From Polytrichum commune (lineage: Eukaryota; Streptophyta; Polytrichopsida; Polytrichales; Polytrichaceae): a stretch of DNA of 64,000 bases. Of this stretch, positions 46,601-57,767 are shown piece by piece. Within the stretch, counting starts at the first letter, position 1. The number at the start of each line of letters is the position of its first letter. The stretch lies in contig OX485808.1 of NCBI GenBank assembly GCA_950295325.1, forward strand, positions 2,298,501 to 2,362,500. Direction: 5' to 3'. A program made the translations under genes and the position numbers. Below the pieces are notes generated by a model that ran no database searches, was not told where the DNA came from, and worked only from the letters and a program-made list of their open reading frames with translations.

Positions 46601-48121
46601 GTCTCGAAGTTGTTGATAACTTCAAAGTCTCCCGACACTTCAGTGATATTTTCCAAAATTTGAACTTGCGATTTGACACTTTTGACGACATCACAAAACT
46701 CTTATTCCTGGATATTGCTCTATATGGAAGAGTATATATGACATCATCAGCAGTCAGGGCCGTTCAGTATTACAACGAATGGGTGACTTGGCTTGCAGAA
46801 GTACATGGAGAACCAAGAGAAGTGATTCAAGAACAGGTACTGGTGTTTGATTTGGGCTACAACGTCTATGTAACTTGTGATGGATGTCTTGACTTGGAAA
46901 TCAATTTGTCCTCGGGACAATGAGGTTACTGCCCAATTTTTGTGACAATTTAACACCTTCTGCTAGCATAATTTGTATATTACGTTCAAACGAAGGTTCT
47001 CAAATTGACAATGTTACTGTGTTTGTGTGCAGTTGCGGCATTTGAATAGGACTGGACTGATTGCTCTTGAGCCAACCATCACCATGCATGATCTTTACAA
47101 GGCGTATGCAGAGTGGTATGTTACAAGAGGAGATGGCTCAAAATATGTCTGGTGCATTTATGAAGGACCATCCACAAATGTCTCACAAATACATTCCACA
47201 CAAAGAAATGACTTCATCTCCAGTGGAAAGTTGTTAACCCAAAAGAGGTCATTATCAAATGTGTCATCAATTCAAAATAAGAAGATACGACGAAGTCCTC
47301 CATCAAATTGTTGGGAGGATTTGATGAGGATACAAATTTGTGGGTGGAAAGGCAGTCTTTCAACAACAAAAATCCTAGAATGGCGCAACGTCGTGGTGCT
47401 CCAACTTTATTTTTGTTCTGATGTGAAGGAGTTGAATCTTTGTGGGCTTTGTTCTCTACGTCATTTGGAGCTTATTGGACTTGAGAACCTAGTGATGCTT
47501 ACTTTCTCCAATGTTGTTGTTGAGGATGGATCGTGGCATAAACCAATCGAAGGACAAAGTTTGACAACATTGCCGGAGGGATTGGGCCATCCCACTTCTC
47601 TGACAAATCTTTGTTTGTCACAGTGTTCAAGTTTGACGTCATTGCCCAAGGAGATTGGAAACTTTATTTCCTTAACAACTATCGATATATCACAATGTGT
47701 GAGCCTCACAACCTTACCCAAGATTGGGAATTTGACTTCTTTGAGAACCCTCAACCTCCCAAAGTGTTTAACAATACATGAGATATTAGGAATCTTGATT
47801 TCCTTATCAACTATCAATTTATCAAAATGTGTGAGCCTCACAACTTTTACCCGAGGAGATTGGGAATTTGACTTCTTTGACAATCCTCAGCCTCTTAGAG
47901 TGTGGAGTTTGAAACTAATACCCGAGGGACTAGGAAACTTGCTTTCCTTAACAACTATCGATTTATCACAATGCATGAGCCTCGCAACTTTACCCGAGGA
48001 GATTGGGAATTTGACTTCTTTGAGAATCCTCAACCTCTCAAATTGTAGGAGTTTAAAACCAATACCTAAGGGAATAGGAAACTTGACTAGTTTAGGGAAC
48101 CTTGATTTAGGGCGATTGTAG
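43655..48121 (+). CDS. TIR-NB-ARC-LRR immune receptor, copy A
   Basis: Intracellular pathogen receptor of the TNL class. Six exons join in frame into 934 codons: 43655-43720, 44299-44396, 44850-45459, 45619-45870, 46147-46836 and 47033-48121. The TIR domain (about residues 62-205) has HKVFLSHSGAQ, FPFFDKR and SEEYLSSKWPMIEL; in plant TIRs the Glu of this last motif is the catalytic residue for NAD+ cleavage. NB-ARC: P-loop GMAGVGKTT (279-287), kinase-2 VFLVIDN (356-362), ITSR (388-391), HPMVLAALGSYF (468-479, at the GLPLAL position) and MHDL (590-593). LRRs of about 24 residues run from about 749 to the end. Between 47,836 and 47,905 one LRR is read in a shifted frame that is then restored. 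More LRR coding sequence follows the stop at 48119-48121 in other frames, so the C-terminus is probably shortened. It is likely expressed but could be a weakened allele. Confidence 0.82.
47560..48118 (+). repeat. LRR-encoding 72-bp tandem repeats, copy A
   Basis: About eight units of the type LTTLPEEIGNLTSLxxLxLSxC, 24 codons (72 bp) each, with long near-identical DNA segments shared between units (for example TTTGACTTCTTTGAGAA and CACAATG(T/C)(G/A)TGAGCCTC). Block B has about six units. Confidence 0.85.
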
Positions 48122-48786
48122 GAGGTCACGAAGAGTGCCTAAGACATGGGGAGCTTAACTTCTATAAAAATTCTCCCGCTATCAAGGTGTTCAAGCTTGA
48201 CTGTATTACCTGGTGGGTTGGAAACCTTAGCTTCCTTCATGACCTTCAAAGTATTTTTTAGTTCCAAATTACTAACATTATCTCGAATTTCACGGCCAGA
48301 ATCGTTCTTGTTTTTCCTAGATGTGAATGGTTGGAAGAAATCCTACAATTTGGATCATTTGTCCCTTAAGGCTTGTAAGATATTGAAGGAGGCACTTAAG
48401 GAATTTAGTGGTTTGACACTCTTGACAAGGGCTAAAGTCCTCCAACTTACTTTGAAAGGGTGTGAGCAATTGGAGTCTTTGACACATGGCCTTGGCAATC
48501 TAATCTCCTCTGTTGTAGTTGGAATCCAACGTCCTTTGGAGCCATAATCTTTTCCCTCGAATGATTGGTGTCAATCTTCACCGGCTATATATGTGCATGC
48601 ACTATTGGCAGTCCAAAACTCATCTTTGTTTATGCTCTTGGCCTTGATGCAATGCATGATGTCATTTGCGAAAATAGCAAGTTGTCATGCTCCACATTGT
48701 TTGTGAAACAATCTTCCAACCTCACAGTTTCCCGGCTATCTAAATTTTTCACCTTGCATCCATGCTGGAATGGTTTAGCATGAAGT
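48122..48786 (+). pseudogene. Out-of-frame 3' LRR remnant of TNL copy A
   Basis: After the stop, LRR-like text continues in another frame: LTSIKILPLSRCSSLTVLPG near 48,155, and near 48,351-48,547 LDHLSLKACKILKEALKEF then LTLKGCEQLESLTHGLGNL. Block B has the same remnant at 62,200-62,685. This was probably once part of the receptor, or is reached by a spliced exon (an acceptor TTCCTAG lies near 48,321). Confidence 0.6.
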
Positions 48787-49134
48787 TTAAACTTGGGGTT
48801 GGGGCCTTTTTTCCATGGTCCTGTGCATGTGAAGGATCTCCCAAATGATTTTGTTGATATGGTATTAAAGTTATCCGCAAAGTAACTAACCCAGGATTAA
48901 AACCAGGTGTTTAAGATGAACAATACCCGCTGTTCTATTCCCGGGATGTACTCTGTGCATGCCAAAAAGAAACTCGATATCAACCCCATTCAGCCACATA
49001 AACCCAAGTTTCTCGAATTTGGCTTGTAACCTAAGTTCGGGTGTGAACCACCTCCTCCTCTCCCTCGGCCACAAACAGCTCGTTCAAACACCATCACCTG
49101 GCCGAAGGTCGGAGAGGCAGTCTCCTCAGCCATG

Positions 49135-49402
49135 AGCCTGTTTGTAGCTCGAGGTTTGCAGATGGGTGCCAGATGCTTCAAGGTTCAGTGTCGAGGGAGT
49201 AGAGGCTATCTGCTCTGCTCAATCGAGAGCCTGAGTTGCAGCTCGTAGTTTGAAGATGGATGCCAAAAGCTTTAGATTCAGCTGCGAGGCGTAGAGGGAG
49301 TCTGCTCAACCGAGAGCATGGGTTGCAACTCGTTGTTTGGAGATGGATGCCAAAAGGTTTAAGTTTAGCTACGAGGGTGTAAAGGCAGTCTGCTCAACCG
49401 AG
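49135..49402. repeat. Minisatellite, three ~88-bp units
   Basis: Three units start at 49135, 49228 and 49315. Each contains a TTGCA(G/A)CTCGT-like part, GATGGATGCCAAAAG and GTCTGCTCAACCGAGAG. The first unit is the most diverged. Block B keeps part of one unit, split by an insertion at 63,216. Confidence 0.75.
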
Positions 49403-49469
49403 AGACTAGGTGTAGCTCGTGCTTCAGAAGGCAGAAATCTGGGAACCCAAACCTAAAATCCCTGAGGCC

Positions 49470-50240
49470 CAGTGAATGGGGAGACCCGACATTTAATGTA
49501 AAACCAGACGAGTGAAATCGACAAATTACCGGTTTAATTTCAGTATTTAATTTTAGGCTGTAGAACCGAAGGAAAAAATTAAGTGTATAGGAAATCAACC
49601 GCTTTTGTAAAGTTGATGACGGTTTTTCATCTGTTCCCATTCAAGAGTGGTCGGATATTAGCTGCCCCACACCATCTCCTAGTGGTTCTTAGCTGGGTTG
49701 CCTGAGGGTACCTTCGGTTATAACTGGTTCTCCCACACCTTACCTTGAATCCTCCATCTGTCTCTTTCTATCTTTAAGGGTTTACATGCACGGTGCCGCG
49801 TTGAGATTGCACCAAAGCTATCATCGCCATCCCTTTGTTAAGTGTTGTTTGAATGTTTTGTAGCGTTTATTTGATGTTTTTGGTTGTTGTTTCATGTATT
49901 ATCGAGGGTGTTTCATGTTTTCATACTTGGATAATTTTGATTTCTTTCAAAATATGATTTGAAATGATTTTTTATCATATGTAGTAATCAAAGTTGAATT
50001 AGTGTGCAAATTGCCTTAAATTTAGTATGTGAACCAAGTTCTTATTTTATTTGTCGATTTTGTAACCGATTGTTTATAAAAACTTAGGGAAAACGACCGG
50101 GAAGCCAAGAAAACGTTAGGTTTTTCACTAAATTGAGTTAATAAGCTTAGGCATCAACCGGATGAGCATAGACAACCACCGAATGATATGTGGAAAGAGG
50201 GGTAAAGACCTGAGTCAACCCATAAACTCCCCGTTCATTG
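49470..50240. mobile_element. hAT-type non-autonomous element in block A
   Basis: A 771-bp insertion flanked by a perfect 8-bp direct repeat CTGAGGCC (49462-49469 and 50241-50248). Ends are inverted: CAGTGAATGGGGAG on the left; on the right the complement reads CAATGAACGGGGAG. An 8-bp target duplication and CA(G/A)TG-type ends are hAT hallmarks. Block B has a single TGAGGCC at this site (about 63,842-63,849), the empty-site control. No transposase frame is seen inside. Confidence 0.85.
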
Positions 50241-50631
50241 CTGAGGCCATCCCTGATGTACTATATTATTTATACAATACATCTTCTTGCAACCATTAAA
50301 CCACTTGAATGCTCCGGATTGATCCAAGGTTTTTGTATCTTCACAAGGTGTCATCAACAAGCCCAATGCATCCGGGACAATGAGGGTACAAGGTACTCAA
50401 ATGAGAACATTCCACCACATTAGGCCGTACCATTTCACCGGCTAGTGCATGAGTAATGCAAGAAGATATGAACAAAACATCATCATCCAGGGCCGATTGA
50501 GACCAATCCAATAAAAAACATCATAACTAGTGACATTGTCATGTGTCATGTAGAGAAGGAAGTCGAGGAGCCGTTGTCATGGACACAACTTCACTAAACA
50601 ACCAGACAACTTATAAATCTCACATGTAGAC

Positions 50632-51227
50632 CAGAGCCCTACATTGGGTGCCCACACCCATGCCCATGCCCACCCATGCCCATGGGTTTTGGGTGGGCAT
50701 GGGTGCGATATTTATTGTTCATGGGTGGGCATGGGTGGGCATGGGTGATCATGAGATCATTGCAGCAGTGAGCTTAGCATTGCCAATGAATTGGGATACC
50801 ACTGCTAAATTCAGTATTCTCTTGTGGTGGAAGCTGAAAAGAGCCCCCACATTCTCCATCATGTGGCGCGTGGCGCGTTGGGTTTTGTGCATCCTTGCAT
50901 CCAACTCCAAATCGGAGTCAAACTTCTCGGTGGCAGGGAATACGCTAACCAAGAAGCGCTCTGGGCTGAAGCCAACGATAGTGAACGACCTTTTATTTGT
51001 CCAATCCAACCAAGACTTGGTGTAGGCGGGTAATACACATTACACAATTTTTGAATACATGGGCGCAATTTGAATAGCATGGGTGGGCATGGGCGGGCAT
51101 GGGTGGGGCATGGGTGGGCATGGGTGCACACATGTCATGCTATGGGTGGGCATGGGTGGGCATAGGTCGTTGTTGATGGGCATGGTCTGGGTATGGGTGC
51201 AATTTAAAAGGAAAATGTTGGGCTCTG
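50632..51227 (+). mobile_element. hAT element derivative with minisatellite ends
   Basis: A 596-bp element beginning CAGAGCCCTACATT and ending in the inverse AATGTTGGGCTCTG, flanked by the 8-bp direct repeat ATGTAGAC (50624-50631 and 51228-51235). Just inside both ends are arrays of CATGGGTGGG-type units (about 50,650-50,755 and 51,079-51,190). Between them a plus-strand frame (about 50,790-51,023) encodes the C-terminal dimerisation domain of a hAT transposase: a WWKL block, ARWVLCILASNSKSESNFS and GNTLTKKRSGLKP. The catalytic part is missing. Confidence 0.85.
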
Positions 51228-51235
51228 ATGTAGAC

Positions 51236-51695
51236 CAAGCGTGAGAGGCAATTACTGGCACAACCAATCCACGAAGCTCATCGAACTCATGTAAGGTGAA
51301 ATTCATAAAGATCTTGAAATTTTGAGGTACGGCTTTCATGTGCAAAAGAACGTCATGCACACCGTAGTTGTGATCAACTACACCTTGACACCTTTCTTCT
51401 GTTTCATTTGGATTGAAAATCCCCAAGTGTCAGCACAAATAACCATCATCGTCTAAAAATTACGAGCTCATCCTCAACCTCATCCAAAGTTTCATCATCG
51501 AAGCTATAATAATAATCAAGCCACATATCTATATCCATTTTGGTAAACTAAAACCTAAACCTTAACAAAGGAGGCCAACATTGCATTAATCGGTGGTTTG
51601 TGGGAATGAAGAGCTTTGGGGCGGGTTGACGTGGCAGCTTCTTTCAAGCCTAGGTGGCTTGGGTTTGAGAGCCTAACTGGCTCAGGGACTAATAA
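51236..51695. other. Non-coding, nothing recognised
   Basis: A minus-strand frame of 128 codons (51040-51426) runs into the hAT minisatellite and is biased by it. No domain recognised. Confidence 0.4.
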
Positions 51696-52197
51696 GGGCC
51701 ACTTCACACACGAGCCAAGAGCCAAGAGCCGTGACCATGAGATTGTGAGAGCCCAAAAGAAAGTGTTCAAAGGCCGTCCCAACACACCTCCTAAATCATG
51801 TAGTCTGGTCACGGACCCTCAAGTGTAGTGTGAAGTCATATGTGATCGGACCTTCAACCGAATGCTATTTCTATTCACGGGGGTCCTCACACATGATATA
51901 ATAGAATAAACCAACGGTTGTGAGCGTTCGGAATGCCATCGTCTCTCGGTTTTGTGTTAGACCTACCTCCAAAAGGTGGTTTTTGAAAATAATCCAAGTG
52001 ATCATGAAACATGATCCATTCGGTGCCATGTAAGAAGCCATGTAGACTTTACAGCCATCTTGCATTCACTTACTCCGTTGGTCCCTCAAGCGTAGTGTGA
52101 AGTAGCGAACTTGGACCGGCTCCGCCTTTTCCACCAATGAGAGTGCTTGAAGTGTATATATGGTCATGGGCAGTCAGTCTCGTGTGTGAAGTGGCCC
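51696..52197 (+). mobile_element. PIF/Harbinger-type MITE, family A, best copy
   Basis: A 502-bp element with ends GGGCCACTTCACACACGAG and the exact inverse CTCGTGTGTGAAGTGGCCC, flanked by TAA on both sides (51693-51695 and 52198-52200). This is the best preserved copy of the family in the window. It is non-coding. Confidence 0.85.
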
Positions 52198-52396
52198 TAA
52201 GAGTAGTTGCCAGCAAGCCTCGGTGGTAGCCATGTCATGGGCCTATTCAGGGCCAAACTCCTATTGCCACACTTTGCGTCTACACTTTGAAACCAGGGAT
52301 GGCACCTTAAGTTTAACCAGCATTGGGATTTGTTCACAGGCCAAGTCCTTCTCACATGGCTTTATTCTCGTGGGCACATTCTCCACTCTAATTCAA

Positions 52397-52875
52397 GGGC
52401 CACTTCACACATGAACCAAGAGCCTTGACCATGAAATTGTGAGAGCCCGAAAGAAAGTGTCCAAACGCCGTCCCAAGATACCTCTAAAATCATGTAGTGT
52501 GGTCACGGATCTTCAAGTGTTGTGTGAAGTCATATGTGACCGGGCCCTCAATCAAATGCTATTTCAATGAATCTTTATTCATGCGGGTCCTCACACATGA
52601 TAAAATAGAATAAATCAACAGATGTGAGCAGTCGGAATGCCGTGGTCTCCTGGTTTTGTGTTAGGCCTACCTCCAAGGAGTGGTTTTTGAAAGTAGTCCA
52701 AGTGACCATGAAACATGATCCATTTGATGCCATGTAGGAATCCATGTAGACTTTGAATCCATCTTGCTTTCACATACTCCGTTGGTCCCTCAAGCATAGT
52801 GTAAAGCAAACTTGGACAGGCTCCACCTTTTCCACCAATGAGAGTGCTTGAAGTGTAATGGTCACGGGCTCTCAG
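52397..52875 (+). mobile_element. MITE family A, 3'-truncated copy
   Basis: Starts with GGGCCACTTCACACATGAAC and follows the family to CGGGCTCTCAG at 52,875. There the expected inverted end is replaced by sequence beginning GGGCCGCTTTACACTACGG, possibly the end of a different element that inserted or recombined here. Confidence 0.75.
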
Positions 52876-53610
52876 GGCCGCTTTACACTACGGTGGAGAA
52901 GTCCTCTGGTCAAGAATTTTAGGGGAATTCTAAAATTTGATTGGCCGAGAGTGACACTCTTGTCTGGTGGTGGTTTACACTACGATGAAGAGTCCTTTGG
53001 TGGAGAACTTTGTACATGGATGAAAAAATGACATGGTTGGCAACGTGGCGACACTTTTTCCAAGGGGAATTCTCCGGAGGTCAAGTTTCTTGGGCAACCT
53101 CAAAGCCTCGGATAAGAAACTTGGCCTCCGGAGAATTCCAACTTCAATAAAATATTTCTTCCTTAGAGAAATCTCTCGAGGGGTGCACTCCATTATCACG
53201 TTGAACACCACGTGCGATAAAACAAATCTACTTTTTACATATAGCATCACCAAAATGAGTCAAATTTTTATCAATTGTTTTTAATGAGTAGATATACAAG
53301 ATATTTACTACATAGTATAAATTGGTAACCGAATTTGATGATTTTTTCAAAATAAAAATAAAACATACCGTTTCTCACTAGAATGATGCAAAATTGAATT
53401 GAAACAATTACTACAAAAATTAAGATGCCTAAAAATTTCAAAAAATATATAAAAAGGATATTATCAATTGTTATGCATATGTAGAAAAAATATCATAATT
53501 TTTAAAATTATATATGTCATAGAATATAGGGTAGCAAACTTTTATCGCACGTGGTTATGAAATGTAGGGGGTGTGATGGCCCGAGAGAAATCTTTGCATT
53601 ATTTTTCTTC
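52876..53610. other. AT-rich non-coding region with a strong hairpin
   Basis: TTTACACTACG(G/A)TG occurs twice in direct order (52,882 and 52,976). A strong hairpin at 53067-53138 pairs GAATTCTCCGGAGG(T)CAAGTTTCTT with its near-exact inverse. The rest is AT-rich without coding potential. Confidence 0.5.
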
Positions 53611-54266
53611 CTCTTTAGTATGACATTTTTGGGAAATACAAAAAAATCATATTATCGAGTTGTCGTCTTCTCATTAATATGAAAAATGACAAAAAGTTGT
53701 CATATTATTGAGGGAATATGAAAACATAAGTAATATGAGCTTAAAAATATATACAATGAGTTTGAGCAATATAGATGGTATGAAATAATAATTTATAACT
53801 CCAAACAATTACAAATATTCTCAAGAACTCTTAAAACAAGAGTCCAAAGATCTTTGGTGTTGCCTACCCAAGTTAGCAACAGTTACTGTCATCTTATCTA
53901 AATTCCCATCTAACTTTTGGAAATTAAGAATTTCATTAACACCAATTATAAAGAGTTCTCTAATAAACAACAATGATGCATGACATTTATCATCAAGATA
54001 TTGGTGATACTATATCACCCATGTACAAGGCAACATACTAGGCAGGAGGCCACTCTCACCCTAACCATGTCCATTATACACTAGTAACCCTAATTACCAT
54101 TAAGTACCCAACAATAAATGAAGTTCCCAAGTGGTTCCCAAGTGAAAATGGATGTATCTTAGATGTACATTGTATAGATGAAGAGAATTCTAACATTAAC
54201 TACCTTTAATATGACAAAATGGAGATTCTATATGTTGCATTATCCAGTGTTGTAGTCGTATAAAAG
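53611..54266. repeat. Dispersed ~660-bp repeat, copy 2
   Basis: Partner of 3655-4324. Its right end (CGTATAAAAGAT) abuts exactly the first base at which block B begins to match block A, so this repeat marks the duplication breakpoint. Confidence 0.65.
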
Positions 54267-57200
54267 ATAGGTCACATTAGAGATAGTCTATTGTTGTTGC
54301 CTTTCCCTCTTGACGAGGTGAAGTTTTATCTGTGGGCATGTTGCAAGCATTGGTTCATGTACACATGTAAATCTATTTTTGTTTCCAGCATATCACTAAC
54401 CATGTCATCCCATATGAATATCTGATGGTAGCCCTTCTAAAAGTATCTTCGCTCAATAGTCTTGGCAGTGGCTTGTACAACTCGTATAAATATTTGTCTG
54501 GACAATTGTGACCTTACCCCAAAATAAGCATGATGGCTCACATACTTTTTTCGACCACTCAAATGCTTCAATCGCTTGAGCTAATCAACACTTAGTGATA
54601 ATGAAGTCTTTTTAATTCATCCATTTTTCCAATTTCGTAGGAGATCCACATCAAATATGTGATTGCATTTGGATGAAATTATAATGTGGATTATTTCTTT
54701 GTCAGCTTCCTGTTCTGGAGATGAAGCTATAATTCTACATTTGGGCTACTGCACTTTTCTCGGTCAAGTTTATTGCTGAACTTAGTTAAGGAAATTTTGT
54801 GTCCATCTCTGACGCAACACATAATGGCCGCCATTCAAAATTAGAATAAGTCAAATTCACGTTTTTCGAAGCCTGGATGTGGATGCATTGTGCACCATTA
54901 AGCAGGTAAGATGTGGTCAATCTGAGTTGAGCCGCCCTGGTTAGATTTGAATGTGCCGTGTAGAATCAGGTAGCCATCACCAAACTCTGATGCCGTTCCA
55001 GTGATTGATTATGCAACCGACGATGTGAAGAGTTTTTTAGAATAATCAGACATTCTAACGTTATGATACTAGACATTCTGTTTAATCCTTCCCGCGTTTC
55101 TATCTTTTGAGCCTGGTTCTATGAAACTTCGGACCCACGTGGACAGATAGGTAGAGGTTGTTGAGTATTTCCCAGCACTGTCAGGAAGAACGCAGTAGTG
55201 GCCTATGCACCGCCATCACCTAGCAGTACAGAAACTTCTTGGCATCCGGACTAATTCCACAAGGAGGATGGGTGGAGCTCGTGTCCCATAAATTAAATCC
55301 TCCAGCTTTGTATCTGGACCTGGACTGGGCAAGCTGAGGTATTGCCAAGGAAGCTATTGCAGGGAAGTCGTGGGCTATCGGATTCCCGAGTGGATGCGTT
55401 TTACAGAATCAAGTAGGCAGCATCGAACTCTTGACATGTGCTTGACAGGTCGAACGCTGTCATTGATCCCTTTGCCTAAATTTGTGCTGCACCGGTTCCT
55501 TGATGCTTGTGTATGCGACCGACGCAGTGACGTGCTTTTAAAATGTTACAGCATACATCTTAAAGCTTCATTCTGCAAACATGGTGATTATAATTGCTGT
55601 GTTTCATTGAGTCTTCCCATGGTCGTAGCTGAATCCCAGTCTGCTTCTTCTGTGAATTCCGGGTGGATGGATAGGGGGTGTTAACCTTTTCTCATCACTT
55701 ACAGTGCCGGGAAGACTCCGACTGTGGCCTATGCAACGCCACATCACCTACCAAAGTAGCGGTACAGACAATTATGCTGAAATCTATAAGAATTTTCAGC
55801 AAGCTGGAGGATATGTGGGGGCCACCATAAACTAGGGTGCCACCAATTTTGTATTCCATTTCCGTATCCTCACCTGGACTTGGCAAGTTGCTTTTTTGCC
55901 AAGGGCTTGAAGATTCTGATGAATCTTTCACCTTATCCGACTGAGGTGCTTTCTTCCACGCCATAGCTGGCCCTCTTTTATGCCGCTTGCTTTCGTTGTT
56001 CACTGGTTGTCGGGCATTCCTTCGCTCCGCTTCCGTTCAACGGGTGTTAGGAGTTCTCCTCTTTCTCCACACGCGCTAATTGGAGGAAACATTGTAGTCG
56101 ATAGGAGGAAAACGGGGAGGCAGTTGCTCCCTTCATCTCTCTCCCATACTCCCTGACAAGCTGTCTGAGCGAAGGTTGTGATCTGAAGCATAATTATGTA
56201 GTCTGGTGTTAGTGGGTAGGGCTATGCATGTCAGAGGCTAGAGCTACATACAGCACTTAACTTGAATACTAGATTGCCTGAGCCTTAATCGACTTTTTGC
56301 TGTTCTAGTCCTTGGTATAGTCAGTTTCATGGGCTACAATATCACGGTCATTGATCCTCCTCGTATGAACTGCCTCGAGATAGATTGGCACCCGTAAGAA
56401 TTTGCAGCAGAGATGATGTGATCAGAGCCTCGGGCGCACAACCTGTTTCCTTCCGCTTCAGGATGTGCTTCAGGAATCGACTCCGTGTCGATTTGAAACA
56501 CAAAGGTGTAGGTGCAGCTTGTGGCGACACAATCAGTTACGAAGCATAAACTGTCCACTTTAAGAAGGGCGAGCTTTGCAGGTTAAGTTTGCCCCTTGTT
56601 GAAAATGTATACTCCTCGCAAGTATACATCTTGCCGCCAGTCTCTTCAAGAAGAATCTCATTCTTTTGCACGATATACTAACGAATCCATGAATCAACAC
56701 GATTTCAGTCTGTGCCCGTTTGGTGAAATTCTACCCTGAAAATGCAAAATTGCTGCTTCATGTCTAGCACGTGATGAATCTGCTGACTTGTGTCCACTTT
56801 CTTCCTAATTGTGCAAACCTCCTCCAAATAGATGCATAGAAAGTTGAGCAGACTTCTGAAAGGTTCGGTTCTTGCTATGGAGACTTGAGAAGTTGTTATA
56901 AGTCCAGAGGAAGGTGTCCGGTGAAGGGTTAACTTTAGTGATGCTGTCCGGGCACCACCAGCGTTTCTCTTTCGTAATTTTCTAGCCAACAGCGAGCCAG
57001 CCACGACTTGCAGCCTGCAAGGGGTCTGCAAAGCCGAATCTATAAGAGGAAGCAAACTTGGCCTCGCTTAATCATGCAATTTTTAGAAAAGATGTTGAGG
57101 AGCACTGTGCATAGCCTCTCATCTTCCACTTCAGTCTCTAAAGGATTAGGGGGTAGATTGCTTCCTTGGATGCGAAACATTGGAAATCCAAGGTCTTTTG

Positions 57201-57767
57201 AAAATTTTCTCCAAAGAAACTTTGTGAGGCTCTAGTAATCGGATCACGTCTTTGAAGTCAGATATGAAAAAGGCATGTTTATGATTGTGATCTCAACTTG
57301 GAAGTGAACAGTTAGGCATCAAGAAGTACATTAATCATATCTATGATGGTATACAATTTCACTAATAAACAAATCTGCAAATACTAATAATGAGGAGGGG
57401 GAGAAAAAGACTTTTGAGGAAGGTTTGACTGCTCAAAGATCAGAGGACCCTGGTTTACCATTCATCTTAAGTGAAATACATTTCTTTGTACTGTGTGAAC
57501 ATTCTAACTTAATCAATTTGTTAGTTTGCAATTACTTTCAGTTTAACCAAACTCTCTAAATGAAGTACGAACGCATGTTTTCGTCGAGTCTCTTCCCTAA
57601 TTGACAGGCTCTCATCCAGGGTCACTTTCCAAGGGCTTTGTAGTGCTCGTACATCTCACATCGAGAAAAAAGTCCCACCTGCTTACTGACTTTATTTATT
57701 GACTGAGAAATATCAGGTCCAAAGGTGTAGTTTTCTACAATCTAAAACTTTGGGATCTCAGCCAGCA

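Larger units (their letters stand above)
40017..50401 (+). repeat. Segmental duplication, block A
   Basis: From ATAGGTCACATTAGAGATAG onward this block runs parallel to 54267-64000 on the same strand, including the TNL gene with all six exons and its introns. The match is still present at 50,401, where the partner meets the window end, so the true right border is unknown. Differences include a 26S rRNA fragment, a hAT-type insertion (49470-50240), LRR number and small indels. Confidence 0.95.

Noticed and set aside
49135-49402. Regularly spaced repeats considered as a CRISPR-like array
   Set aside because: The units are contiguous ~88-bp minisatellite repeats without unique spacers, in a plant nuclear context.
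51040-51426. Minus-strand frame of 128 codons
   Set aside because: Much of it is the CATGGGTGGG minisatellite of the hAT element read as a Pro/His/Cys-rich peptide.
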